Below are positions 1 through 9,216 of a stretch of DNA of 48,799 nt, piece after piece; position 1 is the stretch's first letter, and each line of letters starts with the position of its first letter. The DNA lies in the NCBI RefSeq assembly GCF_002885955.2, contig NZ_POQS01000003.1, forward strand, positions 34,394 through 83,192, read 5' to 3'. The DNA is from Achromobacter pulmonis (GTDB lineage Bacteria; Pseudomonadota; Gammaproteobacteria; Burkholderiales; Burkholderiaceae_B). The notes under the pieces were generated by a model, which was given only the letters and a program-made list of their open reading frames with translations, was not told the origin of the DNA and searched no databases. The translations under genes were made by a program, and so were the position numbers.

Positions 1-554
<554 letters not shown>

Positions 555-558
<4 letters not shown>

Positions 559-1583
559 CGTGCCGAGGACTTGGGTTCTTTGTCGTTGACCTTGACGCTG
601 AAGCTGCCGTCCAGGATGGCCTGCTGCCTGGCCTGCACGCGCGCGATCAGCTCGGCCGGGATCTTGCTTTCGAAGGTGCCCAGCGGCGCCAGCGACGAAC
701 CCTTGTGCTTCATCAGCGAATACTGGCCGTAGTCCTCGGCCTTGAAGGCGCCGGCCTTGACCTGCTTGAGCGCGGCGTCGATGGTGGGCTCCATGCTCCA
801 CAGGGCCGAGGCCACCACGGTCTCGGGGTATTGCGGCTGCGTGTCGATCACGTTGCCGATGGCCAGCTTGCCGCGTTCTTTGGCGGCGTCGGACACGCCG
901 AAGCGCTCGGCATACAGCACGTCCGTGCCCTTGTCGATCATGGCGAAGGCGGCTTCCTTGGCCTTCGGAGGATCGAACCAGGAGCCGATGAAGGTCACGG
1001 TGAACTCGGCCTGCGGGTTCACTTCCTTGGCGCCCTCGATGAAGGCCTGCATCAGGCGGTTGACCTCGGGGATGGGATAGCCGCCCACCAGGCCGATCTT
1101 GCCGGTCTTGCTCATGCCGGCGGCGATCATGCCGGTCAGGTAGGCGGGTTCCTGGATGTAGTTGTCGAAGACCGAGAAGTTGGGCTGCTGCGGCTTGCCC
1201 GAGGAGCCCATCAGGAAGGCGGTCTGCGGATAGTCCTTGGCCACCTTGCGGGCGGCGGCCTCGACCGCGAAGGCCTCGCCCACCACCAGCTGGTTGCCCT
1301 GCTCGGCGTACTGACGCATCACGCGCTCGTAGTCGGCGTTGGTGACGTTTTCCGAGAAGGTGTAGTCGATCTCGCCGCGGTCGCGGGCGGCCGTCAGCGC
1401 CTTGTGGATGCGCGAAACCCATTGCTGCTCGACCGGCACCGTGTAGATGGCGGCGACCTTGGTCTTGGCGGGCGCCTGGGCTTGGGCGGCGCCGCCCAGC
1501 AGCAGCGCGCCGGCGGCGGCGGCGGCCAGCTTGAGCAGGCCGCGGCGGGCGACGCCGCCGGACAGGGAAAACAGGGCTTTCAT
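555..1583 (-). CDS. BMP family ABC transporter substrate-binding protein
   Basis: A 342-residue periplasmic binding protein of the basic membrane protein (BMP/PnrA/Med) family. I chose the ATG at 1581-1583 because it is preceded by a good AGGAG about 9 bases upstream and begins a clear export signal. The signal carries ARRGLLK before an alanine-rich stretch and AQAQA cleavage site, so Tat export is possible. The body has BMP-like blocks such as KIGLVGGYPIPEVN and a C-terminal half with FIGSWFDPPKAKEAA. Family members bind nucleosides or related compounds, but the ligand cannot be read from sequence. The stop overlaps the start of the ATPase gene. Confidence 0.9.
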
Positions 1584-1980
1584 GCAGGAAACTCCTAGGC
1601 GGGGAGAAGGCCAGACGCGATCGCGCGCGAAACGGCGGCCGCCGGCGGGCATGCCGGTGCGAGCGGTCGGAATCGAGGGCGTGGGATCGGTCATGGGGTG
1701 GGAGCGCGGGCCGGCGCGTCATTGCGCGGCCAGTCCGGGCGAAGCAAGTTGTATGCCATGCGGCGTCCCCGCGGCAAGTCGGGGAAACCTGATGGCCGGG
1801 CAGGATTATAGGCACCCTGGCGGGGATAGGCGGCACCGGCGTGGTGCGCGTTGTCCCACGGGGTGGACGGCATCTGTCTGGGACAGGCCGTTGCGCCGCC
1901 GGGGGGCAGTCGCGGATCGGCCCGCGCGCCTAAAATCGGGGCAATGAGCCGCGCGCAGCGCGGCGAGCAGGAACCACCCC
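1584..1980. other. Intergenic region with divergent promoters
   Basis: About 400 bases separate the divergently transcribed BMP binding protein and DedA-like gene. No open frame here has convincing codon use or a ribosome-binding site. I see no recognisable riboswitch or long inverted repeat. It must hold the promoters for both directions. Confidence 0.5.
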
Positions 1981-2910
1981 ATGCAAGATATCCAACTATT
2001 GCTCGAACAGTACGGCGGCTGGCTGGTGTTCGCCAACGTGCTGGTCGAGCAGGCCGGCCTGCCGGTGCCCGCCTATCCCATGCTGATCGCCGCCGGCGCC
2101 CTGGGCGGGGCGGGCGGCTGGGCCGTGCCCTGGCTGGCCGCCACCTTCGCCTGCCTGCTGGCCGACAGCCTCTGGTATCTGGCCGGCCGGCGCTACGGCT
2201 CGCGCCTGCTGGGCGTGATCTGCAAGATGTCGCTGTCGCAGGACTCCTGCATCCGCCAGACCCAGCGCCTGTACCTGCGCATCGGCGTGCGCGCGCTGCT
2301 GGTGTGCAAGTTCCTGCCGGGCGCGGGGGCGCTGTCGACGGTTATGGCCGGCCTGACGGGCACGGACTACCGGCGCTTCCTGGCCTACGACCTGGCGGGC
2401 TCGCTGATCTGGGTCGGCTCGGCCCTGCTGCTGGGCGGCCTGTTCCACGGCATCGTCAACGACGTGCTGGAAATCCTCGGCACCTATGGCGCGATGGGCC
2501 TGGGCGTGCTGGCGGCGGTGCTGGCGCTGTACATCCTGGCGCGCTTTCTGCGGCGCAAGATCCTGCTGCGCAGCCTGCGCGTGATTCCGCGCCTTTCGGT
2601 GGACGAACTGGTGCAGCGGCTGGAGGCCGGCCGCAGCACGATGCTGATCGACGTGCGCTCCGAGTCGTTGCCCGAAGACCAGCGCATCCCGGGCGCGATC
2701 GCCGTGGACCTGAAGGCGCCGCTGCCGCAGCTTTCCGCCGAGGCGCTGGATTCCGACATCGTGGTCTATTGCGCCTGCCCCAACGAAGTCTCGGCCGCGC
2801 TGCTGGCCTCGCGGCTGCGCGCGGCCGGCTATCCCAAGACCTGGGCTTTGCGCGGCGGCTACGAGGCCTGGGCCGAGCGCCACCGTCCCGCGCCGCCGCA
2901 AGGCGCATAA
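1981..2910 (+). CDS. DedA family membrane protein fused to a rhodanese domain
   Basis: A 309-residue two-domain protein. Residues 1 to about 195 are a DedA/VTT (SNARE-associated) membrane domain with several hydrophobic segments and the family motif around CKFLPGAGALSTVMAGLTG. After a basic stretch (LRRKILLRSLRVIPRLS), residues about 205-305 form a rhodanese domain with the expected cysteine loop (VVYCACPNEVSA) and a C-terminal WALRGGYEAW motif typical of the fold. DedA proteins are implicated in lipid flipping and membrane homeostasis. Rhodanese domains move sulfur or act as cysteine-based sensors. The fused architecture is known in proteobacteria, but its role is unclear. Confidence 0.9.
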   Translation: MQDIQLLLEQYGGWLVFANVLVEQAGLPVPAYPMLIAAGALGGAGGWAVPWLAATFACLLADSLWYLAGRRYGSRLLGVICKMSLSQDSCIRQTQRLYLRIGVRALLVCKFLPGAGALSTVMAGLTGTDYRRFLAYDLAGSLIWVGSALLLGGLFHGIVNDVLEILGTYGAMGLGVLAAVLALYILARFLRRKILLRSLRVIPRLSVDELVQRLEAGRSTMLIDVRSESLPEDQRIPGAIAVDLKAPLPQLSAEALDSDIVVYCACPNEVSAALLASRLRAAGYPKTWALRGGYEAWAERHRPAPPQGA

Positions 2911-2921
2911 TTCCGCCATCG

Positions 2922-2940
2922 GCCCGCCGCGCAGGCGGGC
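2922..2940 (+). terminator. Short GC-rich hairpin after the DedA-rhodanese gene
   Basis: GCCCGCC and GGCGGGC pair around a 5-base loop 12 bases after the stop codon. There is no U-tract, so intrinsic termination is doubtful. It may only be a 3' end stabiliser. Confidence 0.3.
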
Positions 2941-2959
2941 TCACTGACAGGAGACGGAT

Positions 2960-3886
2960 ATGCGCTTGTTGTTCTTGGGCGCCGGCGGCACCGGCGGGTA
3001 TTTCGGAGGGCGCGCGGCCCAGGCGGGCGCGGACGTGACGTTCCTGGTGCGCGAGCCGCGCGCGGCCAGGCTGCGCGAACAAGGCCTGCGCATCCAGAGC
3101 CCGCTGGGCGACGCCACGCTGCATCCCAAGCTGGCGACCCGCGACACCCTCGAAGGCGCCTATGACGTGGTGGTGCTGAGCTGCAAGGCCTATGACCTGG
3201 CCAGCGCCATCGAGGCCATCCGCCCGGCGGTCGGGCCGGACACGGCGGTGCTGCCCATCATGAACGGCGTGCTGCAGTACGAGGTGCTGGACCAGGCGTT
3301 CGAACCGCACCGCGTGCTGGGCGGGCTGTGCCAGATCAACGCCACGCTGGGCCCGGAAGGCGAGGTGGTGCACCTGGGCAAGCATGCCGCCATCGTCTTC
3401 GGCGAACGCGCCGGTCCGGCCCGCAGCGCGCGCTGCGAGGCGCTGGAGCAGGCGTTGGCCGGCGGCGAATACACCAGCCGCCTGAGCACCGCGATCTACC
3501 AGGACATCTGGGAAAAATACGTGTTCCTGACCACGCTGGCGGCCGCCACCTGCATGATGCGCGGCTCGGTCGGGCAGATCGCCTCCACCGACGACGGCGT
3601 CGACATCCTGACCACGCTGCTGCAGGAGTCGCAGGCCGTGGCCGCCGCTTCCGGCCACGCCGTGCGGCCCGAGGCCGACGCCTCGGCGCGCAAGATCCTG
3701 ACCGACCCGGCCCAGGCCATGACGGCCTCGATGTTCCGCGACCTGCGCCAGGGCCTGCCGGTCGAGGCCGACCACATCGTGGGCGACATGGTGCGCCGCG
3801 CCCGCACGCTGGGCGTGGACGCGACCTACCTGCGCGCCGCCTACACCCACCTGCAGGTCTACCAGGCGCAGCGCGCCGCCGGCTGA
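2960..3886 (+). CDS. 2-dehydropantoate 2-reductase family protein
   Basis: A 308-residue protein of the ketopantoate reductase (PanE/ApbA) family. The N-terminus carries the Rossmann nucleotide-binding glycine motif LGAGGTGGYFGG (residues about 5-16). The family catalytic lysine region is present as VVLSCKAYDL, with IMNGVLQYEVL after it and a helical C-terminal domain. Enzymes of this family reduce ketopantoate with NADPH in pantothenate synthesis, but several paralogues occur in Burkholderiales and act on other 2-oxo acids, so panE is not assigned. A GGAG precedes the ATG at suitable spacing. Confidence 0.88.
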   Translation: MRLLFLGAGGTGGYFGGRAAQAGADVTFLVREPRAARLREQGLRIQSPLGDATLHPKLATRDTLEGAYDVVVLSCKAYDLASAIEAIRPAVGPDTAVLPIMNGVLQYEVLDQAFEPHRVLGGLCQINATLGPEGEVVHLGKHAAIVFGERAGPARSARCEALEQALAGGEYTSRLSTAIYQDIWEKYVFLTTLAAATCMMRGSVGQIASTDDGVDILTTLLQESQAVAAASGHAVRPEADASARKILTDPAQAMTASMFRDLRQGLPVEADHIVGDMVRRARTLGVDATYLRAAYTHLQVYQAQRAAG

Positions 3887-3892
3887 CCGGCC

Positions 3893-3933
3893 GCGCCGCC
3901 GGCGGCCCCTGTTCAAGCGGGGCCGCGCGGCGC
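3893..3933 (+). terminator. Strong GC-rich hairpin after the reductase gene
   Basis: Arms of 15-17 bases pair with one 2-base bulge around a 9-base loop, immediately downstream of the 2-dehydropantoate reductase stop. There is no U-run next to it. It is a plausible transcript end or stabilising structure. Confidence 0.4.
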
Positions 3934-4113
3934 ACACTGGCAGACGTGGCGCCAGCGCGATCTGCGCGCAATTGGTGCATATTCTGCAAAAAACTCTTTT
4001 CCCTTTCGGGGTTTTTCGACGGAATCCGAACGAATAGTATGGCTTTGCCTGAGCCGGACGCGCAGCGCCGCATGGGGCGGCGCCGACCGGCTCCCCTACC
4101 AAGGAGCAAGACC

Positions 4114-4725
4114 ATGAAAGTCGCATTGATCGGAATTACCGGCCGCGTGGGTTCGCGCGTGGCCGATGAATTGCTCAAGCGCGGCCATCAGGTCACGGGC
4201 ATCGCCCGCAACCTGTCCGACGTGAACCCCCAGCCCGGCCTGACCATCAAGCAGGGCGACGCCACCGATCCGGAGGCGCTGACCTCCATCCTGGCCGGCC
4301 ACGACGCCGTGATCAGCGCCTCGCGCTTCGTGTCCTCGGACGCCAAGCCGCTGCTGCACGCGGTGAAGGACGCCGGCGTGCCGCGACTGCTGGTGGTGGG
4401 CGGCGCGGGCAGCCTGCAGGTCGCGCCCGGCAAGATGCTGATCGACACGCCCGAATTCCCGGACGCCTACCGCCCCGAAGCGCGCGCCGGCGTGGTGTTC
4501 CTGGACGTGCTGCGCCAGGAAAAAGTGCTGAACTGGACCTTCCTGTCGCCGTCGGCCCTGTTCGAGCCGGGCGAGCGCACCGGCAAGTTCCGGCTGGGCG
4601 ACGACGCGCTGCTGGCCGACGACGAGGGCAAGAGCTGGATCTCGATGGAAGACTACGCCATCGCGCTGGTCGACGAGCTGGAGACGCCCAAGCATTCGCG
4701 CCGCCGCTACACCGTCGGTTACTGA
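4114..4725 (+). CDS. NAD(P)-binding oxidoreductase (atypical SDR, YwnB-like)
   Basis: A 203-residue protein beginning with the Rossmann fingerprint GITGRVGSRVADELLKRGH. Further blocks are GHDAVISA, LLVVGGAGSL and a C-terminal WISMEDYAIALVDELE, which match the atypical SDR group of NAD(P)H-binding proteins such as YwnB and flavin-reductase-like enzymes. It is cytoplasmic with no signal or membrane segment. AGGAG lies 7 bases before the ATG. A long upstream extension is open in the same frame but crosses the preceding gene and is not used. The substrate is unknown. Confidence 0.85.
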   Translation: MKVALIGITGRVGSRVADELLKRGHQVTGIARNLSDVNPQPGLTIKQGDATDPEALTSILAGHDAVISASRFVSSDAKPLLHAVKDAGVPRLLVVGGAGSLQVAPGKMLIDTPEFPDAYRPEARAGVVFLDVLRQEKVLNWTFLSPSALFEPGERTGKFRLGDDALLADDEGKSWISMEDYAIALVDELETPKHSRRRYTVGY

Positions 4726-4829
4726 GCCGGCGGCCTTCGCGGCCGATGGGGGCAAGGCGCCGGTATTCGCAGTTTTGTTTGTAAACTGGCGAACCGCGCC
4801 TGCCGGCGTCACGACCTGGGTTGCCCCGT

Positions 4830-5285
4830 ATGCGTATGAAGTTGAAATCGTTGGTCTTTTGCGTGCTGGCCGCCGCCGTCCTGGCGGGGGCGCCGGCGGG
4901 CGCGGCCGGCCCGCAGTCCAACAAGGACATCGTGGTGGGATTTTTCCGCATGATGTTCCAGGACCGCAATTTCGACGAGGCCGTGCGCCAGTACATCGGC
5001 CCGGGGTACCGCCAGCACAACCCGTACATGCGCGACGGCGTCGAGCCCGTGGTGGATTTCTTCCCGGCCTATTTCGAGCAGCACCCGCAATCCGTGGTCG
5101 AGATCAAGCGCGTCATCGCCGAGGGCGACCTGGTGATGATCCACAACTGGTGGCGCGATTCTCCCGAAGACCGCGGCCAGGCCGTGGTGGATATTTTCCG
5201 CGTGGAAAACGGCAAGATCGTCGAGCACTGGGACGTGAGCCAGGAGATCCCCGAGAATCCGGCCAACAAGAACGGCATGTTCTGA
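4830..5285 (+). CDS. Secreted NTF2-like / SnoaL-like protein
   Basis: About 151 residues: a signal peptide (hydrophobic SLVFCVLAAAVLAGAPAGAAG) followed by one NTF2-like cone domain. The domain shows the usual start (NKDIVVGFFRMMF), IGPGYRQHNPYMRDG and a C-terminal VDIFRVENGKIVEHWDVSQ. Such predicted SnoaL-like proteins bind small hydrophobic ligands, and few have known reactions. The start is uncertain among TTG 4821, ATG 4830 and ATG 4836, because none has a good Shine-Dalgarno sequence. One base separates its stop from the ATG of the deoxyribosyltransferase, so the two are probably co-transcribed. Confidence 0.8.
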   Translation: MRMKLKSLVFCVLAAAVLAGAPAGAAGPQSNKDIVVGFFRMMFQDRNFDEAVRQYIGPGYRQHNPYMRDGVEPVVDFFPAYFEQHPQSVVEIKRVIAEGDLVMIHNWWRDSPEDRGQAVVDIFRVENGKIVEHWDVSQEIPENPANKNGMF

Positions 5286-5286
5286 A

Positions 5287-5796
5287 ATGACGCCGCGCAG
5301 CATCTATCTCGCCGGTTTCGACGTCTTCCTGCCCGACGCCCGCGCGCATGGCGAGCGTCTGAAGGCGCTGTGCGCGGCCCACGGCTTCGAGGGGCTGTTC
5401 CCGTTGGACAACCAGGCGCCCGCGGACCTTTCCGGCCAGGCGCTGGCGCAATGGATCTACCGTGAAAACGTGGCGCTGATCCGCCGCGCCGACCTGGTGA
5501 TGGCGAACCTGAATCCGTTTCGCGGCGCCGAGCCCGATTCCGGCACGGCCTTCGAGGTCGGCTACGCCATCGCCCTCGGCAAGCCGGTATGGGGCTATAC
5601 CGGGCAGGCCGGATCGCTGATCGAGCAGGTGGCCGTCGGCGCGGCGGCCGACTACGGCGCCTCGCGCATGGTCGACGCGCAGGGCTATACGGTCGAGGAC
5701 TTCGGCCTGAGCCTGAACCTGATGCTGGCCTGCAGCGCCCGCATCGTCCACGGCGACGCCGCCGACTGCCTGGCGCGCATGGCCGCGGCCGCCTAG
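5287..5796 (+). CDS. Nucleoside 2-deoxyribosyltransferase family protein
   Basis: A 169-residue protein with the family N-terminus (SIYLAGFDVFLPDA), the ADLVMANLNPFRG block and the catalytic-type segment PDSGTAFEVGYAIALGKPVWGYT. In this family the glutamate in GTAFEVGYA is the nucleophile. Members transfer deoxyribose between bases or hydrolyse modified nucleotides. It follows the NTF2-like gene with a one-base gap. Its TAG stop and the stop of the convergent TetR gene are the two strands of the same CTAG (5793-5796). Confidence 0.85.
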   Translation: MTPRSIYLAGFDVFLPDARAHGERLKALCAAHGFEGLFPLDNQAPADLSGQALAQWIYRENVALIRRADLVMANLNPFRGAEPDSGTAFEVGYAIALGKPVWGYTGQAGSLIEQVAVGAAADYGASRMVDAQGYTVEDFGLSLNLMLACSARIVHGDAADCLARMAAAA

Positions 5797-6455
5797 CGGC
5801 GCGCGGTTTTCCTGGCAGCCGCCGTCTTGCGCGGCGCGCGCGCCGGCGTGCCCAGGTAGCCCATCACCGCATCGACCACCGCCTGTTCCAGCTGCTGCGG
5901 CGAGAAGCCGGCCGGCGGTTCCAGCGCGGCCGCGTGCACCAGCGATTCCATGATGCGCAGCACCACGTAGGTGGCCAGGTCGCGGTCCTGCTGCGCGATT
6001 TCGCTGCGATGGAATTCCAGCAGATGGCGCATGCGGCGATGGATGTCCTGGTCGGCGCGGCTGTGTTCGTGCGGCTGGTCGAACAGCGGGAATTCCCTTT
6101 CCAGCACGCGGTGCAGCGCCGGTTCGAGCAGGTGCGCGTGCAGCATCGCCTGCACGATGGCCGCGACGCGCTCGCGCAGCGTGGCGGCGGGATTGCTGTC
6201 CAGGACCTGGTCGATCACGTCCAGCATCTGGTTGTCGTGGCGGTCGTGCAGCGCCGCGATCAGCGCGTTCTTGTTGGGAAAGTACTGGTACAGCGAGCCG
6301 ACGCTGACGCCGGCGGTCTGGGCGATCAGGTTGGTGTTGGTGCCGGCATAGCCATGCGTGGCCAGAACGCGAGCCGTCGCTTGCAGAATCGTGTCCACGG
6401 TGTGCTGCGACCGGAGTTGGCGCGGCGATTTCCGGGGCTGGGGGATGGCGGTCAT
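5793..6455 (-). CDS. TetR/AcrR family transcriptional regulator
   Basis: A 220-residue repressor-type protein. The N-terminal helix-turn-helix spans about residues 15-60 (TVDTILQATARVLATHGYAG, then VSVGSLYQYFPNKNALI). The C-terminal domain binds an unknown ligand and has a second TetR-C-like block (LARDLATYVVLRIMESLVHAA region). It ends in a basic lysine/arginine/alanine tail. A perfect 7+4+7 palindrome lies 27 bases before its start and is almost certainly its own operator. No divergent target gene sits at that operator, so any regulon beyond autoregulation is elsewhere. Confidence 0.93.
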   Translation of the reverse strand: MTAIPQPRKSPRQLRSQHTVDTILQATARVLATHGYAGTNTNLIAQTAGVSVGSLYQYFPNKNALIAALHDRHDNQMLDVIDQVLDSNPAATLRERVAAIVQAMLHAHLLEPALHRVLEREFPLFDQPHEHSRADQDIHRRMRHLLEFHRSEIAQQDRDLATYVVLRIMESLVHAAALEPPAGFSPQQLEQAVVDAVMGYLGTPARAPRKTAAARKTARR

Positions 6456-6481
6456 GGGTGCGGAGAAAGGCGAGTATCAAA

Positions 6482-6499
6482 CATGAGCAATCGCTCATG
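6482..6499. promoter_or_regulatory. Palindromic TetR operator
   Basis: CATGAGC and GCTCATG form a perfect inverted repeat with a 4-base centre. It lies 27 bases upstream of the tetR start, in its promoter region. The form ATGAGC-N4-GCTCAT resembles operators of TetR-family repressors. The binding protein is inferred from position. Confidence 0.7.
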
Positions 6500-6589
6500 G
6501 AATTTCCGGCGGGCGACTCGATGGCGCCGCCCGCATGGGCGGATTATGCCATCGCCGGCCCGCCCGCCGTGTACCCGCCTCCCCGGGGA

Positions 6590-7309
6590 TCAGACCGTGG
6601 CGGCCATCTCCAGCACTTCGTCGTCGATGGCTTGCGCCTGGCCGTCGCGCTGCTGCTGCAGGTGGTCGGCCAGTTCGGCGATGGTCAGCGCGACCAGGCC
6701 GTGCTGGGCGGCATAGCGCTCCAGCGCCGCGCCGCGCATCATGGTGCCGTCCGCGTTCATCAGCTCGCACAGCACGCCGGCCGGGCGCAGGCCCGCCAGC
6801 ACCGCCAGGTCCACCGAGCCTTCGGTGTGGCCGCGGCGGGTCAGCACGCCGCCCGGCTGGGCGCGCAGCGGAAACACGTGGCCCGGGCTGACGATGTCCT
6901 CGCTTTGCGCCGCCGGCGAGATGGCCGCGCGGATGGTGGTGACGCGGTCCACGGCCGACACGCCGGTGGAGACGCCTTCGCGCGCCTCGATCGACACGGT
7001 GAAGGCGGTGGCGTAGCGGCTCTGGTTGCGCTGGACCATGGGCGGCAGGCCCAGTCGGTCCAGGGTTTCGCCGGGCAGGCACAGGCACACGATGCCGCTG
7101 CCGTCGCGGATCAGCTGGGCCATGACCGGCACGGTGAGCTTGTCGGCGGCGACGATCAGGTCGGCCTCGTTCTCGCGGTCGAAGTCGTCCATGAGAATGA
7201 CCGGACGGCCCAGGCGCAGATGATGCAGGGCGCGCTGCAGGCGGGCGGCGAAAGGCTGCGAAGCCAGGCTGGGGAGGGGGGACTGCTGGGCAGGAATGAC
7301 GTTGGACAT
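6590..7309 (-). CDS. ribB: 3,4-dihydroxy-2-butanone-4-phosphate synthase
   Basis: A 239-residue riboflavin-pathway enzyme that converts ribulose 5-phosphate to 3,4-dihydroxy-2-butanone 4-phosphate and formate. It carries the acidic metal loop [11 protein letters not shown] (about residues 41-51), [51 protein letters not shown] with the catalytic histidine, and [13 protein letters not shown]. There is no GTP cyclohydrolase II domain, so it is a stand-alone RibB. The usual DDEDRENEGD loop is changed at two places here (E to F, G to A), while the R-E-x-E core stays. An FMN riboswitch precedes it, which implies control by flavin level. Confidence 0.95.
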   Translation of the reverse strand: MSNVIPAQQSPLPSLASQPFAARLQRALHHLRLGRPVILMDDFDRENEADLIVAADKLTVPVMAQLIRDGSGIVCLCLPGETLDRLGLPPMVQRNQSRYATAFTVSIEAREGVSTGVSAVDRVTTIRAAISPAAQSEDIVSPGHVFPLRAQPGGVLTRRGHTEGSVDLAVLAGLRPAGVLCELMNADGTMMRGAALERYAAQHGLVALTIAELADHLQQQRDGQAQAIDDEVLEMAATV

Positions 7310-7434
7310 TGGAAACGCTCTCGCAAGTTGAAAAGGGGCGAAAAACGTTCCAGGGCTGCTCTAGACAGCCGGACGCAATACCGTCGTCCGGGCGCGGGCG
7401 CGCCGGGATGGGCGGAGTTGTGCCGGCACATCTT

Positions 7435-7583
7435 CTCTCATCCGGACTGTGACCGTCGGCCCTGGCATCTCACCAGATCTGCTGACCCCGCCGTCCGTGT
7501 CGGACGCCGGGCGCTCGCGGGCTCGCCACATTGCATGGCATACCGCCGGTGGGGAATTTCACCCCGCCCTGAAGACGTACTGC
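7435..7583 (-). ncRNA. FMN riboswitch (RFN element) upstream of ribB
   Basis: On the minus strand the aptamer begins with the conserved GGGCGGGGTGAAATTCCCCACC block (7583 side; positions about 7550-7574). It continues with CCGGCGGTA, the GAGCCCGCGAGCG arm, CAGATCTGGTGAGA and GCCGACGGTCACAGTCCGGATGAGAGA at the 3' end. These are the diagnostic conserved segments of the RFN element. About 125 bases of leader separate it from ribB and contain a small hairpin followed by a T-run (near 7342-7370) that could be the expression platform. FMN binding should reduce ribB expression. Confidence 0.95.
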
Positions 7584-7655
7584 ATGTCGTGTTAACGACC
7601 TGGCCGATTGTACGCCTGTCCGGGGCCGGGCGTCATGAGGGGGACGGATCGGTGT

Positions 7656-8177
7656 TCAGGTTGCGGCGGCGTCGGCCTGCGGCTTGGCGGCTTTCTTCTT
7701 CTTTTTCTCGGGCAGGGCCAGCATCGTGCCGCGGCACGGCGGCGTGCCGCAAAGGCAGCGGTAGCCTTCCTTGAGCTTCTTGGTGATGCGGCCGTCGAGC
7801 ACCAGGCCGTAGTCGTAGGACAGTTCGGTGCCGCGCGGGATGTCGCGCAGCGCCACGATATAGACGCGCTTGCCGTGCTTGCCTTCCTGGGCTTCGCAGT
7901 TGGGCTCGCAGGAATGGTTGATCCAGCGGGCGTCGTTGCCTTCGTCGCCGCCGTCGATCACGCGGCCGGAACTGAGCGCGAAGAAAAACGTGTGGAAGGG
8001 ATCGTCCGGATTGGTCGGATGGCGGCGGTCCGCCTCTTTGGCGCTGATGCGCTTGCCGCCGTACTCGATGATGCGCGTGCCCGCGGGGATCTTGCGCGCG
8101 GCGAAGACGCCGTTGCCGTGCAGCTTGGAGCGGCGCACGACATGCCAGGGCTTGATCGGGGTGTCTTCGGTGGTCAT
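7656..8177 (-). CDS. SET domain-containing protein-lysine methyltransferase
   Basis: A 173-residue protein that is nearly all SET domain. It has the N-terminal HGNGVFAARKIPAGTRIIEYGG segment, the NHSCEPNCEAQ motif that binds S-adenosylmethionine, the ELSYDYG catalytic segment, and a post-SET cysteine cluster (CLCGTPPCRG). A lysine-rich then alanine-rich tail follows. It should transfer methyl groups to lysines of a protein; the target is unknown. I chose the ATG at 8175-8177 because SET homology begins just after it. An extension to 8279 is open but runs into the divergent promoter region. Confidence 0.9.
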   Translation of the reverse strand: MTTEDTPIKPWHVVRRSKLHGNGVFAARKIPAGTRIIEYGGKRISAKEADRRHPTNPDDPFHTFFFALSSGRVIDGGDEGNDARWINHSCEPNCEAQEGKHGKRVYIVALRDIPRGTELSYDYGLVLDGRITKKLKEGYRCLCGTPPCRGTMLALPEKKKKKAAKPQADAAAT

Positions 8178-8287
8178 GGAGCGGCGGAAGTGGCGGTGAG
8201 ACGAAACAGGATTATATAGACGCCCATGCGCCGCGAGGACGGGCGTATAGTGGGCGCCGCTCCCTTTCCGACCGAACACGCACCATC

Positions 8288-9208
8288 ATGATCGTTCGTC
8301 CGCGTCCTTCCGCGCTGGCCCTGTTCTTCGTCCTGCGCGGCTCCATCGTTCCGCGCATCTTCAGCCGCATCCTGGTCATCACGCTGCTTTCGTGCCTGGT
8401 GGTGTGGATGTACCACCAGCGCTGGTTTTCGCCGGCGCATCTGTCGGCGGTGCCGTTTTCGCTGTTCGGCCTGGCCCTGTCCGTCTTCATGGGCTTTCGC
8501 AACAACGTCTGCTACGACCGCTGGTGGGAAGCCCGCAAGCAGTGGGGCGAGCTGATCGTGCAGGCGCGCAGCCTGGCGCGCGAAAGCGCGGTGCTGCTGG
8601 CGGCCAGCACCGCCAATCCGGTGCAGGAGCGCATCGTGCGGCGGGTCGTCGGCTTCGGCTATGCGCTGGCCGCGCGCCTGCGCGAGGAGGACATGGCCGC
8701 CGCCGCTCGCCCCTGGGTGCCGCAGGACGAGGCCGAGGCCCTGGCGGCGTGCCGCAACGTGCCGGACGCGCTGCTGCTGGCCATCAACCGCGACCTGGCC
8801 GGCTGCCTGCGGCGCGGCGAGCTGAGCGACATCGTGTACCAGGGGCTGACCGGGCGCGTGGCCGCCTGCGCCGCAATCCAGGCGTCCTGCGAGCGCATCA
8901 AGTTCACACCCTCGCCCTACGCCTATTCCCTGCTGCTGCACCGGACCGCCTGGCTGTTCTGCCTGCTGCTGCCGTTCGGGCTGGTGGGTGCGCTGGAATT
9001 CCTGACGCCGGTGGCGGTCTCCATCGTCGCCTACACCTTCTTCGGCCTGGACGCGCTGGGCGACGAACTGGAAGACCCCTTCGGCAAGGACGAGAACGAC
9101 CTGCCGCTGTCGGCGCTGGCGCGCACGATAGAGATCGACCTGCTCGAAGGCCTGGGCGTGCGGCCCCTGCCCGAGGCGCCGCGGCCGGTGGACTTCGTGC
9201 TGCACTAG
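8288..9208 (+). CDS. Bestrophin family ion channel
   Basis: A 306-residue membrane protein of the bestrophin/UPF0187 family. It shows the early hydrophobic segments (RILVITLLSCLVVWMYH), the family block LSVFMGFRNNVCYDRWWEARKQWGELI, and the later FLTPVAVSIVAYTFFGLDALGDELEDPFG segment before a cytoplasmic tail. Bacterial bestrophins are pentameric channels that conduct ions; those characterised from bacteria are cation-selective. The ATG follows the SET gene divergently, with about 110 bases between for promoters. Confidence 0.92.
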   Translation: MIVRPRPSALALFFVLRGSIVPRIFSRILVITLLSCLVVWMYHQRWFSPAHLSAVPFSLFGLALSVFMGFRNNVCYDRWWEARKQWGELIVQARSLARESAVLLAASTANPVQERIVRRVVGFGYALAARLREEDMAAAARPWVPQDEAEALAACRNVPDALLLAINRDLAGCLRRGELSDIVYQGLTGRVAACAAIQASCERIKFTPSPYAYSLLLHRTAWLFCLLLPFGLVGALEFLTPVAVSIVAYTFFGLDALGDELEDPFGKDENDLPLSALARTIEIDLLEGLGVRPLPEAPRPVDFVLH

Positions 9209-9216
9209 GCCCCGGT

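Noticed and set aside
1584..1980. Possible riboswitch before the BMP transporter
   Set aside because: BMP operons are sometimes under purine riboswitches, but no conserved aptamer segments are seen here.
2456..4126. Long minus-strand frame across dedA, the reductase and the spacer
   Set aside because: It crosses three plus-strand gene units and has antisense-type composition rich in arginine and alanine.
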